DNA from: Listeria farberi
GTDB lineage: Bacteria; Bacillota; Bacilli; Lactobacillales; Listeriaceae
Direction of reading: 5' to 3'
Length of the DNA stretch: 64,000 nt
NCBI RefSeq assembly: GCF_014229245.1
Contig: NZ_JAARZJ010000002.1
Coordinates: 1 to 64,000, forward strand
The notes below the pieces were generated by a model that had not been told where the DNA came from, did not search any database, and worked only from the letters and a program-made list of their open reading frames with translations. The translations under genes were made by a program, and so were the position numbers. This document shows positions 39,065-48,377 of this stretch, piece after piece. Position 1 is the first letter of the stretch. Every line of letters starts with the position of its first letter.

Positions 39065-39931
39065 ATGACGATACTAGCATTTGATATGGGTGGTACCGCA
39101 GTGAAGTATGGCGTTTTAACAACAGAAGGTGCAATACTAGAAAAAGGTAAATTTACAACTCCGGATAATTTGGATGAAATGATACAATTATTGGTGGATG
39201 TGAAATCTAATTATGACTATTCTTTCCAAGGTGCCGCTTTTAGTTGTCCTGGTGCAGTAAATAATGAAACCGGCATCATTGGCGGAGCGAGCGCAATTCC
39301 TTACATACATAACTTTCCTTTCAAACAATTACTAGAAGAAAAACTCGGGCTTCCAGTTACAATGGAAAATGACGCCAACTGTGCGGCTTTAGCAGAAGTT
39401 TGGATTGGAGCAGCTAAAGAAAAACAAGATATTATTTTTATGATACTTGGAAGTGGTGTAGGTGGCGCGGTTATTCGTGGTGGTAAAGTACATCATGGCG
39501 CGAATTTACATGGCGGCGAATTTGGTTACATGTTGATGGACCGTGACGGACACACACTTAGCGAGCTTGGTACTGTCGTAAATGCTGCTAATCGGATTTC
39601 AGAACGTCTTGAACTCCCTGCTGATGAAGTGGATGGCCATCTTGTCTTTAAGCTTCGATCAGAAGGAAATGAGGTCGCCAAAGAAGAACTTGAGACAATG
39701 TTTTATTATTTAGCTCGTAGTATTTTTAATTTGCAGTATGCGCTTGATCCTGAGATGGTTGTGATTGGTGGCGGTGTGAGTGAACGTCCTGATTTTATAA
39801 CTGAATTAAATAACTATGTGGATCAAGTAAAGGCGAGTGTTCCAATTGCTACAATCCGCCCAAATGTAGTTAGTTGTCAGTTTGGAAATGATGCCAACTT
39901 AATCGGGGCAACTGCCTTTCATTTAACATAA
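39065..39931 (+). CDS. ROK family sugar kinase (BglK-like)
   Basis: The 288-aa kinase begins MTILAFDMGGTAVKYGVL and has ENDANCAALAEVWIGAAK near residue 101 and ILGSGVGGAVIRGGKVHHGANLHGGEFGYM near 128-157, with the catalytic Asp in NDAN. It lacks the CxCGxxGCxE zinc site, as do the BglK-type beta-glucoside kinases. The substrate is probably a glucoside, glucose or an amino sugar. AAAGGAG precedes the ATG. It is monocistronic and converges on the GRAM-like gene. Confidence 0.87.
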   Translation: MTILAFDMGGTAVKYGVLTTEGAILEKGKFTTPDNLDEMIQLLVDVKSNYDYSFQGAAFSCPGAVNNETGIIGGASAIPYIHNFPFKQLLEEKLGLPVTMENDANCAALAEVWIGAAKEKQDIIFMILGSGVGGAVIRGGKVHHGANLHGGEFGYMLMDRDGHTLSELGTVVNAANRISERLELPADEVDGHLVFKLRSEGNEVAKEELETMFYYLARSIFNLQYALDPEMVVIGGGVSERPDFITELNNYVDQVKASVPIATIRPNVVSCQFGNDANLIGATAFHLT

Positions 39932-39970
39932 AAAAGGAAGCTGGACACTTTGTTGCGCCAGCTTCTTTTT
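39930..39970. terminator. Bidirectional intrinsic terminator
   Basis: GAAGCTGG (39937-39944) pairs with CCAGCTTC (39958-39965), flanked by A and T runs, between converging genes. Confidence 0.9.
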
Positions 39971-40301
39971 ATGCTAATTTTTCTGGTTCGCCGCGGCTTT
40001 CTAATACTTTCGCGACTGCTTCAAGCCATTTCTTTTGTTTATTTACAACAAATTGATACTTCACACCTGAAATCATATCTACTTCTAAAATGTTGGATAA
40101 TAGTTCTTTTCCAAGAATTTTTGTTCGGACTCCGCGAATTTTAGAGACCCGATTCAATGGAATATTAATTTCTTCGTCAAAGTAATCATTCGGCTTGTGT
40201 ACGATATAAGTTTTGGTTAAATAAAGCTTCCCTGGGACCGCTTTAAAACCATTTTTCGCATTGGCAAGACCTTTATGAATGACTTCTAATTCTTCTTCCA
40301 T
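39969..40301 (-). CDS. GRAM/PH-like domain protein
   Basis: The 110-aa protein looks like a single GRAM-type PH domain: a run of beta strands (GKLYLTKTYIVHKP, INIPLNRVSKIRGVR, NILEVDMISGVKYQFVVN) capped by the C-terminal helix KKWLEAVAKVLES. Such domains bind lipids or serve as small cytoplasmic adaptors. The start is uncertain: ATG 40301 has GGAG 12 bases upstream, while ATG 40313 touches it. It follows the lipid kinase gene by 25 bases and is probably in one unit with it, which suits a membrane-lipid role. Confidence 0.7.
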   Translation of the reverse strand: MEEELEVIHKGLANAKNGFKAVPGKLYLTKTYIVHKPNDYFDEEINIPLNRVSKIRGVRTKILGKELLSNILEVDMISGVKYQFVVNKQKKWLEAVAKVLESRGEPEKLA

Positions 40302-40325
40302 AAAGCTTCTCATCTCCTTATTCTT

Positions 40326-41255
40326 TTACTTTTTCAGTATGAATGGACCGAAACGTTTCTTGCCACTTTGTTTAGGTGCGAGGATGTTTAAATGGCTCCC
40401 TAAGACTTCGATTTCAGCAGGGACACCTGGACCCGGATCGCCGTCTACATTGATACTTAAGTCATCTCCGCTTGCATCGATCTTTAATTTCTTTGTTTTA
40501 ATATAAACGACACCATCACTATTTTTTAAATTCCCCCGTATTAATTGCGGAATCATATTAGCTGCATCAAGTAGTCCTAATTTAGTTAAAACGATGACAT
40601 GAAGATGACCATCATCAATTTTGGCATCGGGAGCCCATGATTCCATCCCGCCGACAGATTTTGTTAAACCAGCTACAACAAGTGCCGCTTCACCTTCCCA
40701 TACTTCGTCATCATATTCTAGTTTAAAATGGAGTAGTTCATTCCTGTTAAATGCTTTTAGTCCTTCTAAAAAGTATGCTACCGAACCAAATTTTGTTTTT
40801 TGTTCTACGCTCACTTGGTCAACAGCTTGCGCAATCATTCCAATGGCTAATACGTTCATAAAATATTGATCACCAATTCGTCCAATGTCCATTGGAACTG
40901 CTTTTGCTTTTTCCAGTGCTTGAATCGCTTTTTCTGGTTTTAACGGTATGCCCACTGAACGTGCCAAATCATTGACAGTCCCAAGTGGAATAAAGCCAAA
41001 GTCAGGTCGTTTTTCATGGATTGCTAAACCATTTATAGTTTCATTTAACGTTCCATCGCCGCCCATTGCGATAACTGCATCGAACCCTTGTTCAGATGCC
41101 CAAGAAGCAAACTCAGTCGCATCACCTGCTTTTTCCGTTAAACGTACTTCTACTTCCTCATATCGCTTTTTTAATACTTCTTCTGTTTTTCCTTGATACG
41201 TTTTTCCTTTTTCTTTACCTGATGATGGATTCACAATCAATAGTGCCTTACCCAT
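40326..41255 (-). CDS. Diacylglycerol/lipid kinase (YegS/DagK family)
   Basis: The 309-aa enzyme has the DAGK catalytic start LIVNPSSGKEKGK, the nucleotide loop AMGGDGTLNETINGL near residue 67, FIPLGTVNDLARSVG near residue 95, and a C-terminal beta-rich domain ending in SINVDGDPGPGVPAEIEVLG. It phosphorylates diacylglycerol or another lipid alcohol at the membrane. ATG 41255 has GAGGGTG six bases upstream, so the GTG three codons earlier is not needed. It is likely co-transcribed with the GRAM-like gene. Confidence 0.9.
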   Translation of the reverse strand: MGKALLIVNPSSGKEKGKTYQGKTEEVLKKRYEEVEVRLTEKAGDATEFASWASEQGFDAVIAMGGDGTLNETINGLAIHEKRPDFGFIPLGTVNDLARSVGIPLKPEKAIQALEKAKAVPMDIGRIGDQYFMNVLAIGMIAQAVDQVSVEQKTKFGSVAYFLEGLKAFNRNELLHFKLEYDDEVWEGEAALVVAGLTKSVGGMESWAPDAKIDDGHLHVIVLTKLGLLDAANMIPQLIRGNLKNSDGVVYIKTKKLKIDASGDDLSINVDGDPGPGVPAEIEVLGSHLNILAPKQSGKKRFGPFILKK

Positions 41256-41432
41256 CGCACTCACCCTCTCTTACAAAAAATTTCTATTTATATTTTCACA
41301 CATAATATAGGCATCTTCACTACTATAGTTTACCTTGAAATAGGGATTTGTACCAGTCACAGCCTTGAAAAATGCCGAAAAAAGTCGTAAAGTGAAGATG
41401 AACACAAAATAGAGTTGTGGAGGAATTTATAA

Positions 41433-42422
41433 ATGAAATCATTTCAAGCACTTTTCATTGAAAAAGAAGCAGATAATACTTCCCTTCATTTTAAAGAAAC
41501 TACTTTAGATACCTTGCCAGAAAATGAAGTAACGATTGAAGTACATTATTCTGGTATTAATTACAAAGATGGACTGGCTGTACTTCCTGATGGAAAAATT
41601 GTGAATGAATATCCTTTTATTCCAGGAATTGATGCAAGTGGTGTCGTTGTTGAATCAAAATCAGACCATTTTAGGGCCGGGGATGAAGTTATCGTAACAA
41701 GCTATGATTTTGGTGTTAGCTATTTTGGCGGTTATAGCGAAATTATCCGAGTTCCCGCGGAATGGGTGGTCGCTTTACCAAAAGGCTTAACACTCAAAGA
41801 AGCTATGATACTTGGAACAGCAGGCTTCACAGCAGCTCTCTCTGTCGACGCGCTGGAATTTAGTGGCGTCACACCAGATACCGGAAAAATTGCTGTGAGT
41901 GGAGCTACTGGCGGAGTTGGTAGTCTTAGCACAGCCATCTTAGCTAAAAGAGGATATTCAGTCGTAGCTTCTTCAGGAAAAAAAGATGCAGAAACATTCT
42001 TACATAAACTAGGCGCCAGAGAAGTCGTTTCCCGAGAAGCATTCCAACCAGAAAAAATCCGTGCTCTAGATACACAACTATACGCAGGAGCGATTGATTG
42101 TGTTGGTGGAAAACCACTTTCGTACTTACTAACTGCTGTAAAGTACGGCGGGGCAGTAACAACATGTGGTATGTCAGCAGGAGGAAAATTAGATACAACT
42201 GTTTTCCCCTTCATCTTACGTGGAATTCGACTTTTTGGTATTGATTCTGTTCTCTGCCCAATGCCAAAACGAGAACGCATTTGGAATCGGCTTGCAACAG
42301 ATTTTAAATTAACTAATTTAAATGAATTAGTCACCGAAATTGCTTTTTCAGATTTACCAGATGCTCTTCATCAAATCATGCATGGTGGAATAACCGGAAG
42401 ATATTTAGTAAAAATAAAATAA
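41433..42422 (+). CDS. MDR-family quinone oxidoreductase / acrylyl-CoA reductase-like (YhdH/YhfP)
   Basis: The 329-aa zinc-free medium-chain reductase has HYSGINYKDGLAVLPDGK near residue 32, PGIDASGVV near residue 66, the NADPH site SGATGGVGSLS near residue 154 and C-terminal GRYLVKI. This is the YhdH/YhfP subgroup, whose best-known member (AcuI) reduces acryloyl-CoA with NADPH. GGAGG sits eight bases before the ATG. It is monocistronic and converges on the GntR gene through a strong shared terminator. Confidence 0.88.
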   Translation: MKSFQALFIEKEADNTSLHFKETTLDTLPENEVTIEVHYSGINYKDGLAVLPDGKIVNEYPFIPGIDASGVVVESKSDHFRAGDEVIVTSYDFGVSYFGGYSEIIRVPAEWVVALPKGLTLKEAMILGTAGFTAALSVDALEFSGVTPDTGKIAVSGATGGVGSLSTAILAKRGYSVVASSGKKDAETFLHKLGAREVVSREAFQPEKIRALDTQLYAGAIDCVGGKPLSYLLTAVKYGGAVTTCGMSAGGKLDTTVFPFILRGIRLFGIDSVLCPMPKRERIWNRLATDFKLTNLNELVTEIAFSDLPDALHQIMHGGITGRYLVKIK

Positions 42423-42457
42423 AAGCATTGTCCCTTTTTAGTGGGACAATGCTTTTT
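42421..42457. terminator. Bidirectional intrinsic terminator
   Basis: AAAAGCATTGTCCC (42421-42434) pairs perfectly over 14 bp with GGGACAATGCTTTT (42443-42456). Confidence 0.93.
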
Positions 42458-43106
42458 ACCGATAAGCGACTAATACATGAGCATCAATGACCTGATCAAT
42501 GATAGCCATACATTCATCATAATTTTGTTCTTCCAGTGCATCAATAAAATGCTGAATATTAGCGATTGTTTTAACACAAGCGTTTTGAGCGATTTTAATT
42601 ACTTCCTCATCACCAAACTCTTGAATATTATTAAAAAAGTCATTACTGATTTTTAAGTAGTAATTATTTTTCATATAGGTTAATAAATCATTAACAAACC
42701 ATTTCTCATATTCAAAATACACTGTTGGATCACTTGGTTCTACTTCACGTTCAATTTCTACTAACTTAGCGACCACACGTATCTTATTGAAACTAATTTT
42801 TTTTGTACGAATTTTTTGAATGGCTTGTTTTAAAAATAAACCAATAATCTCTGTCATTTCAAAATAGCGTTCTTTATTAATAATGCTATCCCTAACAAAA
42901 GCACCGCGAAAATCATTGTATTCCACATATCCATCTGCTGCAAGCATCCCGATAGCTTTACGAATGGGTGTCCGGCTAATTCCCAACTGCTCAGATAATG
43001 TGTTTTCTATTAAGCGATCGCCTGGCTTTAGCTCCCCGTTTCTAATCTTTTGTTTAATTTCCCGATAACAAACACTTTCTCTCGTCTCTTTGCGTTTGAT
43101 TGTCAT
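42456..43106 (-). CDS. GntR family (FadR/FCD-type) transcriptional regulator
   Basis: The 216-aa regulator has an N-terminal GntR winged helix (REIKQKIRNGELKPGDRLIENTLSEQLGISRTPIRKAIGMLAADGYVEY, about residues 17-66) and a helical C-terminal effector domain of FCD type. The ligand is unknown. AGGAGG precedes the ATG. It is followed downstream by nothing on its strand and preceded by the membrane protein gene, 35 bases upstream, with which it could be co-transcribed. Confidence 0.85.
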   Translation of the reverse strand: MTIKRKETRESVCYREIKQKIRNGELKPGDRLIENTLSEQLGISRTPIRKAIGMLAADGYVEYNDFRGAFVRDSIINKERYFEMTEIIGLFLKQAIQKIRTKKISFNKIRVVAKLVEIEREVEPSDPTVYFEYEKWFVNDLLTYMKNNYYLKISNDFFNNIQEFGDEEVIKIAQNACVKTIANIQHFIDALEEQNYDECMAIIDQVIDAHVLVAYR

Positions 43107-43141
43107 GACTTTGCCTCCTAAGTGTGCCTAAAAAAATTATG

Positions 43142-43894
43142 TTATAAAAAGGACCGTGATGTAATAATCTCTTTCAAAAAATCGTTTTCATTCACTTTTT
43201 TCTCCATCGCTAAAAAAGGATGGTAGCTTGTATTTTCTGTGACAAGCATAGCTGTTTGAATAGCAATTATTTCTTTTGTTAGTTCGTGCTCTTTTTTTGC
43301 ATTTATTTCTGATTTAGAACGAATAACTGACATGATCGTAATCCCGAAAAAATACAATACTATTGCCATGACGATAATTATCACTGCCGCAATGAGTCGT
43401 TCAGCTACGTCATTCATTAAAAATAGAAAAGACCCGCCTAATATAGCTAGAAATGCAGCGATAAAAACACCTATCATCGTACTAAGTGGTTTATAGTTCT
43501 TTTTCTCTTCCGCCATTTCAGAGTGAATAAACCGAAGTAGTTTTTCTAAGTCATCTCTTGAACTGAAACCACTTTTTTCTAAATAAGCAAATAATAAATA
43601 GCGACGCATAACTGCTAACTCTTTAAAATTACGCAACTGATAGCGGGTTTTAATAAATTTTTTCGCCCGATTATAAATCAACAGATAATAAAAAAGTGGA
43701 ATACAGAGTAAACTAATTAAAATTATTGGAATAAAAAAACGATTATCCAATAAATTCATGACTATAATGTTACCAATAATTAAAAGTAGCACTAATAAAA
43801 ATAACGCTCTCCAAAAACCTTTCAAAAAGCTATGTATTAAATTCCAGCTACTAAGTTTTTTAAAATAAAAATCATTTAATTTTTTTATAGCCAT
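43142..43894 (-). CDS. Hypothetical membrane protein, four helices
   Basis: I do not recognise this 250-aa protein. Two helices lie near residues 28-48 and 53-70, then a basic cytoplasmic loop of about 70 residues, then two more helices near 140-160 and 165-185. A charged C-terminal tail of 60 residues follows. AAGGTG precedes the ATG. The gene lies upstream of the GntR gene on the same strand and divergent from the mannoside regulator. Confidence 0.7.
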   Translation of the reverse strand: MAIKKLNDFYFKKLSSWNLIHSFLKGFWRALFLLVLLLIIGNIIVMNLLDNRFFIPIILISLLCIPLFYYLLIYNRAKKFIKTRYQLRNFKELAVMRRYLLFAYLEKSGFSSRDDLEKLLRFIHSEMAEEKKNYKPLSTMIGVFIAAFLAILGGSFLFLMNDVAERLIAAVIIIVMAIVLYFFGITIMSVIRSKSEINAKKEHELTKEIIAIQTAMLVTENTSYHPFLAMEKKVNENDFLKEIITSRSFL

Positions 43895-43991
43895 TTCTAC
43901 ACCTTTTCCTTTTTTCCTAAATTTAAGTTTAACATGAGTTATCCATTTATTAAAGTTTGTAAAGAGAATTTCACTTTTTTATTGTAATTAG

Positions 43992-44020
43992 TTTACATTG
44001 CAGCTAAAATTAAATATAAT
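43992..44020 (+). promoter_or_regulatory. SigA promoter of the mannoside regulator
   Basis: TTTACA (43992-43997) and TATAAT (44015-44020) are exactly 17 bases apart. The -10 lies inside the 16-bp shared operator motif. Confidence 0.85.
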
Positions 44021-44023
44021 TAA
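44008..44023. promoter_or_regulatory. Shared operator motif, regulator copy
   Basis: AATTAAATATAATTAA occurs here and, inverted, at 50603-50618 before the mannoside operon. It covers the regulator -10 box, so binding would repress its own gene. Confidence 0.6.
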
Positions 44024-44053
44024 TACTATAAAATATATTTAATGGGTGAGTAA

Positions 44054-45172
44054 ATGAAAACACTACTATATCAAAAAGTTTATAATCAGCTTAAATTATC
44101 CATTCAAGAAGGCAAGATTCCTGTTGGCAACAAAATGCCGACTGAAAATGAATTAATGGCTCAATTTGATGTGAGCAGTATAACGTTAAAAAAAGCGCTG
44201 GAATTATTAAAAAAAGACGGGTATATTTCAAGACGCCCTCGTGTTGGTACTTTTGTTATAAATGCCTCCCCTAATAATGAACAAACAGAAACCAGGAAGT
44301 TCGATAAGCCGCTTTTTGGTTGTATTATGACAAACTTCGACGATACTTTTGGAACCATTTTATTATCTGGTATGTTAGAATATAGTGATTCTAAAGCTCA
44401 TATTATCGTAAAAAAATCACTCGGAGATACTGAGCGAGAAGAAGAAATCCTGCAAGAGTTTATAGAAATGAATGTTGCAGGGATACTAATTTTACCTGCT
44501 AGCTCTAAGTTTGTTTCACCAACTTTACTGGAGCTTGCTTCTCAAAAGTTCCCTTTAGTTGTGATAGATCGTACGTTAGAAGGTTTACCGATATCTTCTA
44601 TTAGCTCCGACAATACAGAAGCTGGTCGAATTATTACGGAGAAATTATTTGAACTGGGCCATAAGCACATTGGAATGATAACATCTACTAGTCCCGTGTC
44701 TACGCTTGATAGTCGAGTGAATGGATTTATTCGTGGACATGCATCTTTTCACACAGCTTTTCATTCTGATTATGTTTTTCGTGAAATTGAATCAGTGATG
44801 CCAAATTCAACTGTTTCCATCCAAACAGATATTGATAAAATTGCTCATTTTTTAAAAACACATCCGGAAATTACTGCCCTAGTAGCAACTGAATATAATA
44901 TCGCACTTTTGATAAAACAAGCTTGTAGTAAGTTAGGCAAATCCATTCCTGCTGATTTATCAGTTGTTTGTTTTGATCATCCAGATAATTTTTTTGATAC
45001 CTCAGCCTTTCAGTTTACCCATATTAAACAAGCCCAATACGAAATAGGCGTTAAAGCAGTTGATATGCTTTTAAATCAAGTACTAAAACCAGATACGATA
45101 AATAAAGAAACTTTACCTCCACTGCTTGTAGAAGGAGATTCAGTCGAGCCGCTAAAAAGCACCTCCAAGTAG
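44054..45172 (+). CDS. AraR-like regulator (GntR DNA-binding plus LacI-type sensor)
   Basis: The 372-aa protein has a GntR-type winged helix at residues 1-70 (NELMAQFDVSSITLKKALELLKKDGYISRRPRVGTFV) joined to a periplasmic-binding-like sensor (FGCIMTNFDDTFGTILLSGMLEY to LLVEGDSV). AraR of B. subtilis has the same build. The protein probably senses a mannoside made by the operon it faces. The stop codon lies in the loop of a terminator shared with the converging GH76 gene. Confidence 0.87.
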   Translation: MKTLLYQKVYNQLKLSIQEGKIPVGNKMPTENELMAQFDVSSITLKKALELLKKDGYISRRPRVGTFVINASPNNEQTETRKFDKPLFGCIMTNFDDTFGTILLSGMLEYSDSKAHIIVKKSLGDTEREEEILQEFIEMNVAGILILPASSKFVSPTLLELASQKFPLVVIDRTLEGLPISSISSDNTEAGRIITEKLFELGHKHIGMITSTSPVSTLDSRVNGFIRGHASFHTAFHSDYVFREIESVMPNSTVSIQTDIDKIAHFLKTHPEITALVATEYNIALLIKQACSKLGKSIPADLSVVCFDHPDNFFDTSAFQFTHIKQAQYEIGVKAVDMLLNQVLKPDTINKETLPPLLVEGDSVEPLKSTSK

Positions 45173-45186
45173 GAGGTGCTTTTTTT
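45154..45186. terminator. Bidirectional intrinsic terminator overlapping two gene ends
   Basis: AAAAAGCACCTCC (45154-45166) pairs perfectly with GGAGGTGCTTTTT (45172-45184). The regulator stop codon is in the loop and the GH76 stop is at the right edge. Confidence 0.93.
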
Positions 45187-46213
45187 ACTGTTCTAATTTT
45201 GCAGCCATTTCAAGTGCGATCATTCCACTTAATTCTGCTGAATAAGGAATTTTTCCAGAAGGTTTTTCTTTCCAGTTCATTCCCATTAACAAATATCCAT
45301 CTACTTTTGCATTTTCAACGAGTATTTGACAACTATTTAGTACAAAATCCCGGTAAGTTTTATCTGCTGTTTCTTCTATTAAATCGGTAAAATATCTGTA
45401 AAAGATTCCTTTGAAAAGCCCTTCGTCTCCGCCATTTCCTTCATCTTTAAATATACCATCTTCTGTTAATTCTTTTAATGATATACTCGCCGTTTTATTC
45501 GCTGTGTCTAAATATTTTGCTTCTTTAGTAATACGATATAATTCTAAATTAGCTCCGATATAAACACCTTGATTATAAGTAAATTTCCATTCATAATCAA
45601 TAGCTCCGTCTTCTAAACGATTAATTCCATCTTCCACAAAGCCATCTTCGCGTACAAGGACTTTAGTTTGCCATTCGTAGGTCTTCATTGCCCACTCTAA
45701 ATATTTCGTTTCATTAAGTTCATTATATAACCAACAAGAAAGAATAATGAACGGTGCATTCACGGGCGTATTTTTATAATACATTTGTGGTCGACGCCAT
45801 GCAAAGCCACCTCCCATGATGTCAATCCAACCAGTATCCACTAAATCCTGCCAAACCAACTGTGCATCTTCTAAATAAATTGGTTTTCCAGTCGCTTTAT
45901 ATAGACGATAAGCCGCAAGTGAGTTCCAAAGCATATCATCATAAAAATCATGAATAAGCGTTTCACCATTTCTGTTTTTATTATGCTGATATGTTTTTTC
46001 GGCTATCGCCAAATCCGCTTGTTTTTTTGTGCGTAAGTAAGCATCTAATCGTACTTCAACCAAGTGAGCTAGCCACCAATAATTAAAAACTTTATTATCT
46101 TCTTCGGGGTTTTCTGTCGGATAAAAGTTATTTAAAAATTGTTCTTTTGTATCGGCAAGATAAAATTTTTCTAAACTTTGTTGAGCTAAATTTGCATATT
46201 CGGACCATTTCAT
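45185..46213 (-). CDS. GH76-family alpha-1,6-mannanase-like hydrolase
   Basis: The 342-aa (alpha/alpha)6-barrel protein has DFYDDMLWNSLAAYRLYKATG near residue 84, with the Asp-Asp pair expected as catalytic residues, GGGFAWRRPQMYYKNTPVNAPFI near 131, and TYNQGVYIGANLELY near residue 213, a GH76 hallmark. There is no signal peptide, so it works on imported alpha-1,6-linked mannose oligomers. It starts four bases after the end of the binding-protein gene. It is the last gene of the operon. Confidence 0.85.
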   Translation of the reverse strand: MKWSEYANLAQQSLEKFYLADTKEQFLNNFYPTENPEEDNKVFNYWWLAHLVEVRLDAYLRTKKQADLAIAEKTYQHNKNRNGETLIHDFYDDMLWNSLAAYRLYKATGKPIYLEDAQLVWQDLVDTGWIDIMGGGFAWRRPQMYYKNTPVNAPFIILSCWLYNELNETKYLEWAMKTYEWQTKVLVREDGFVEDGINRLEDGAIDYEWKFTYNQGVYIGANLELYRITKEAKYLDTANKTASISLKELTEDGIFKDEGNGGDEGLFKGIFYRYFTDLIEETADKTYRDFVLNSCQILVENAKVDGYLLMGMNWKEKPSGKIPYSAELSGMIALEMAAKLEQ

Positions 46214-46216
46214 CGT

Positions 46217-47470
46217 TTATTTATCTCTCTCTTCTTTTAAAATTTGGTTTCCTTCTTTTTCAGCTTGTGATAAAGCTTTTTCAGCTGAAATATTACCATT
46301 CATGAATTTCTCAAATTGAGGTTTCATTGCTAAACCTTCTACATCTGCATAACCTGCCACAGTTGGACGAATTTTAGCATATTTCATTGTATTTACAAAA
46401 ACAGAATAATTGGGGTCTTTCGTAAAGTATTCATCTTCAGCAGCAATTTTGTTTGCTGGTAACCAACCACTAATTTTGGCAAATTCTACGCCATTTTCTG
46501 GTTTCGTTGTCCACCACTTCATAAAGTCCCATGCGCCATCTTTATGTTCGGCTTGTTTAGGCATTACTAATCCAAACCCGCCCATGATAGCGCCTTTATC
46601 ACCATTTGGTCCTTTAGGCGGTTCTACTACACCATAATCAAGGTCTTCTACTTTATTATAATCTGCTAAAGCCCACGGACCGTTGTATGTCATTGCTTCT
46701 TTTCCAGCTGCAAAAGCATCGGAACCATCATCAAAACCGCGTTGGTACACTTTTAAATCATTTTGCATTTTATCCCAATAATTAAGTACTTCTAAACCTT
46801 GTTCTGAATTGAATGCTGTTTTTTTATTATCAGAAGTTATTAGCTCCCCGCCTGCCTGCATTAAATACAAGTTAAACAAACCAACATCTTGAAGTGACAT
46901 CCCTGCTTGCGTCATTTTACTTCCATTCCATTTCGTTGTTTTTTGCGCAGCAGTTGCTAATTCATCCCACGTAGTTGGTGGTTTTACGCCAGCTTCTTGT
47001 AATAATTTTTTATTATAAAATAGAATTCGGTTATCATTTAATAGTGGTAAACCATATAATTTATCACTATAGGTCATTTCTTTCACCGATTCTTCATAAA
47101 AATCATCCATCTTTACTTTGTCCTCTTTGACAAGTTTATCCAGAGGTTCAAGCACCCCTTTTGGTGCATAAAGAGCTGTTTGATAGCGATCCCACATTAT
47201 AATATCAGGGAGTTCGCCACCCGCAATTCCTGTTAATAATTTTTCTTCCACATTTTCTTGCATCACATATTTTACTTTATATTTATCTTGTGACTTATTA
47301 TAACTATCGATTTGTTTCTCTAACTGTTTAATTTGATCCCCTGACCAAGAGCCCCACATAACAATTTCTTCTTTCCCGCCTTTATCTTTACTACTGTCTG
47401 AACCTCCACCACAAGCTGCTAAACTGAGCAACAATACCATACTAAGAATCGCTAACAATACTTTTTTCAT
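46217..47470 (-). CDS. Sugar ABC transporter substrate-binding lipoprotein
   Basis: The 417-aa protein has a lipoprotein leader ending in the lipobox LAAC (MKKVLLAILSMVLLLSLAAC), then the family-1 binding-protein fold with EIVMWGSWSGDQIKQLEKQIDSYN and DIIMWDRYQ. It should deliver a mannose oligosaccharide to the two permeases encoded upstream. ATG 47470 has AAGGAG eight bases upstream, three codons after the first possible start. Confidence 0.92.
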   Translation of the reverse strand: MKKVLLAILSMVLLLSLAACGGGSDSSKDKGGKEEIVMWGSWSGDQIKQLEKQIDSYNKSQDKYKVKYVMQENVEEKLLTGIAGGELPDIIMWDRYQTALYAPKGVLEPLDKLVKEDKVKMDDFYEESVKEMTYSDKLYGLPLLNDNRILFYNKKLLQEAGVKPPTTWDELATAAQKTTKWNGSKMTQAGMSLQDVGLFNLYLMQAGGELITSDNKKTAFNSEQGLEVLNYWDKMQNDLKVYQRGFDDGSDAFAAGKEAMTYNGPWALADYNKVEDLDYGVVEPPKGPNGDKGAIMGGFGLVMPKQAEHKDGAWDFMKWWTTKPENGVEFAKISGWLPANKIAAEDEYFTKDPNYSVFVNTMKYAKIRPTVAGYADVEGLAMKPQFEKFMNGNISAEKALSQAEKEGNQILKEERDK

Positions 47471-47490
47471 CCTATACACTCCTTTTTAGT

Positions 47491-48366
47491 TTATTTACCA
47501 CCGTTATGCGCAATACCTTCTACAAAATATTTTTGTGCAAAAATAAAAACAAACAATACAGGAATGGTGGAAACAATTGTCCCAGCCATTAAAGCCCCAT
47601 AATTGGCACTTTCATTATATTGAAAAGAGGCGAGTCCTACTTGAACGGTCATCATTTTTTGTGAATTAAGAACAATTAAAGGCCACATAAACTGATTCCA
47701 ACCTGCCTGGAATGTCATTATTCCAAGAGTAGCTAGTGCAGTTTTAGCAAGCGGCATATAGATTTTCCAAAAGATTTTAAACTCCGAACAACCGTCTATT
47801 CTTGCAGCTTCAGAAAGTTCATCTGGCAATGTTTCAAAAAACTGTTTCATGAAAAAAATCGAGAATGCACCAGCGGCTCCTGGAATCAAAATTGCCCAAT
47901 AAGTATTAATAAAACCCATTCCCCCATGACCAGTAATATCATTACCACCCATCAATGGAAAATTCTTTAATACTAAAAAAGAGGGAATCATTGTTACTAC
48001 TGCTGGAATCATCATGCTTCCTAAAAATGTCATAAAGAGTCCTTTTTTTCCTTTAAAAGGAAGTTTAGCAAAAGCATAACCTGCTAATGATCCGAAGAAT
48101 AAATTAGTAAGGACTCCACCAAGTGCAAGTATTAGCGAGTTTACTAGATAGCGGGCAAATGGCGTTGTACTAAAAACATCTTTGTAATTATCCCAAGTAA
48201 ACATTTTAGGAATTAAGTTCATACCATTGCTTAAAATTTCACTCGTTGGTTTAAAAGAAGTAGATACTGTCCAAATAAGTGGAAAAACAGTCACTAAACT
48301 AATTAGAAGTACTGCAATATACCAAATGAACGACTTGCTCATTTTTTTAAATTTCATGGTATTCAT
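47491..48366 (-). CDS. Sugar ABC transporter permease (MalG-like)
   Basis: The 291-aa permease has six predicted helices and the EAA loop PDELSEAARIDGCSEFKIFWKIYMPLAKTALATLG near residue 190. It starts with AGGAGG six bases upstream and pairs with the permease encoded just before it. No ATPase gene is in the operon, so a shared MsmX-type ATPase encoded elsewhere is expected. Confidence 0.92.
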   Translation of the reverse strand: MNTMKFKKMSKSFIWYIAVLLISLVTVFPLIWTVSTSFKPTSEILSNGMNLIPKMFTWDNYKDVFSTTPFARYLVNSLILALGGVLTNLFFGSLAGYAFAKLPFKGKKGLFMTFLGSMMIPAVVTMIPSFLVLKNFPLMGGNDITGHGGMGFINTYWAILIPGAAGAFSIFFMKQFFETLPDELSEAARIDGCSEFKIFWKIYMPLAKTALATLGIMTFQAGWNQFMWPLIVLNSQKMMTVQVGLASFQYNESANYGALMAGTIVSTIPVLFVFIFAQKYFVEGIAHNGGK

Positions 48367-48377
48367 ATCAAACCTCC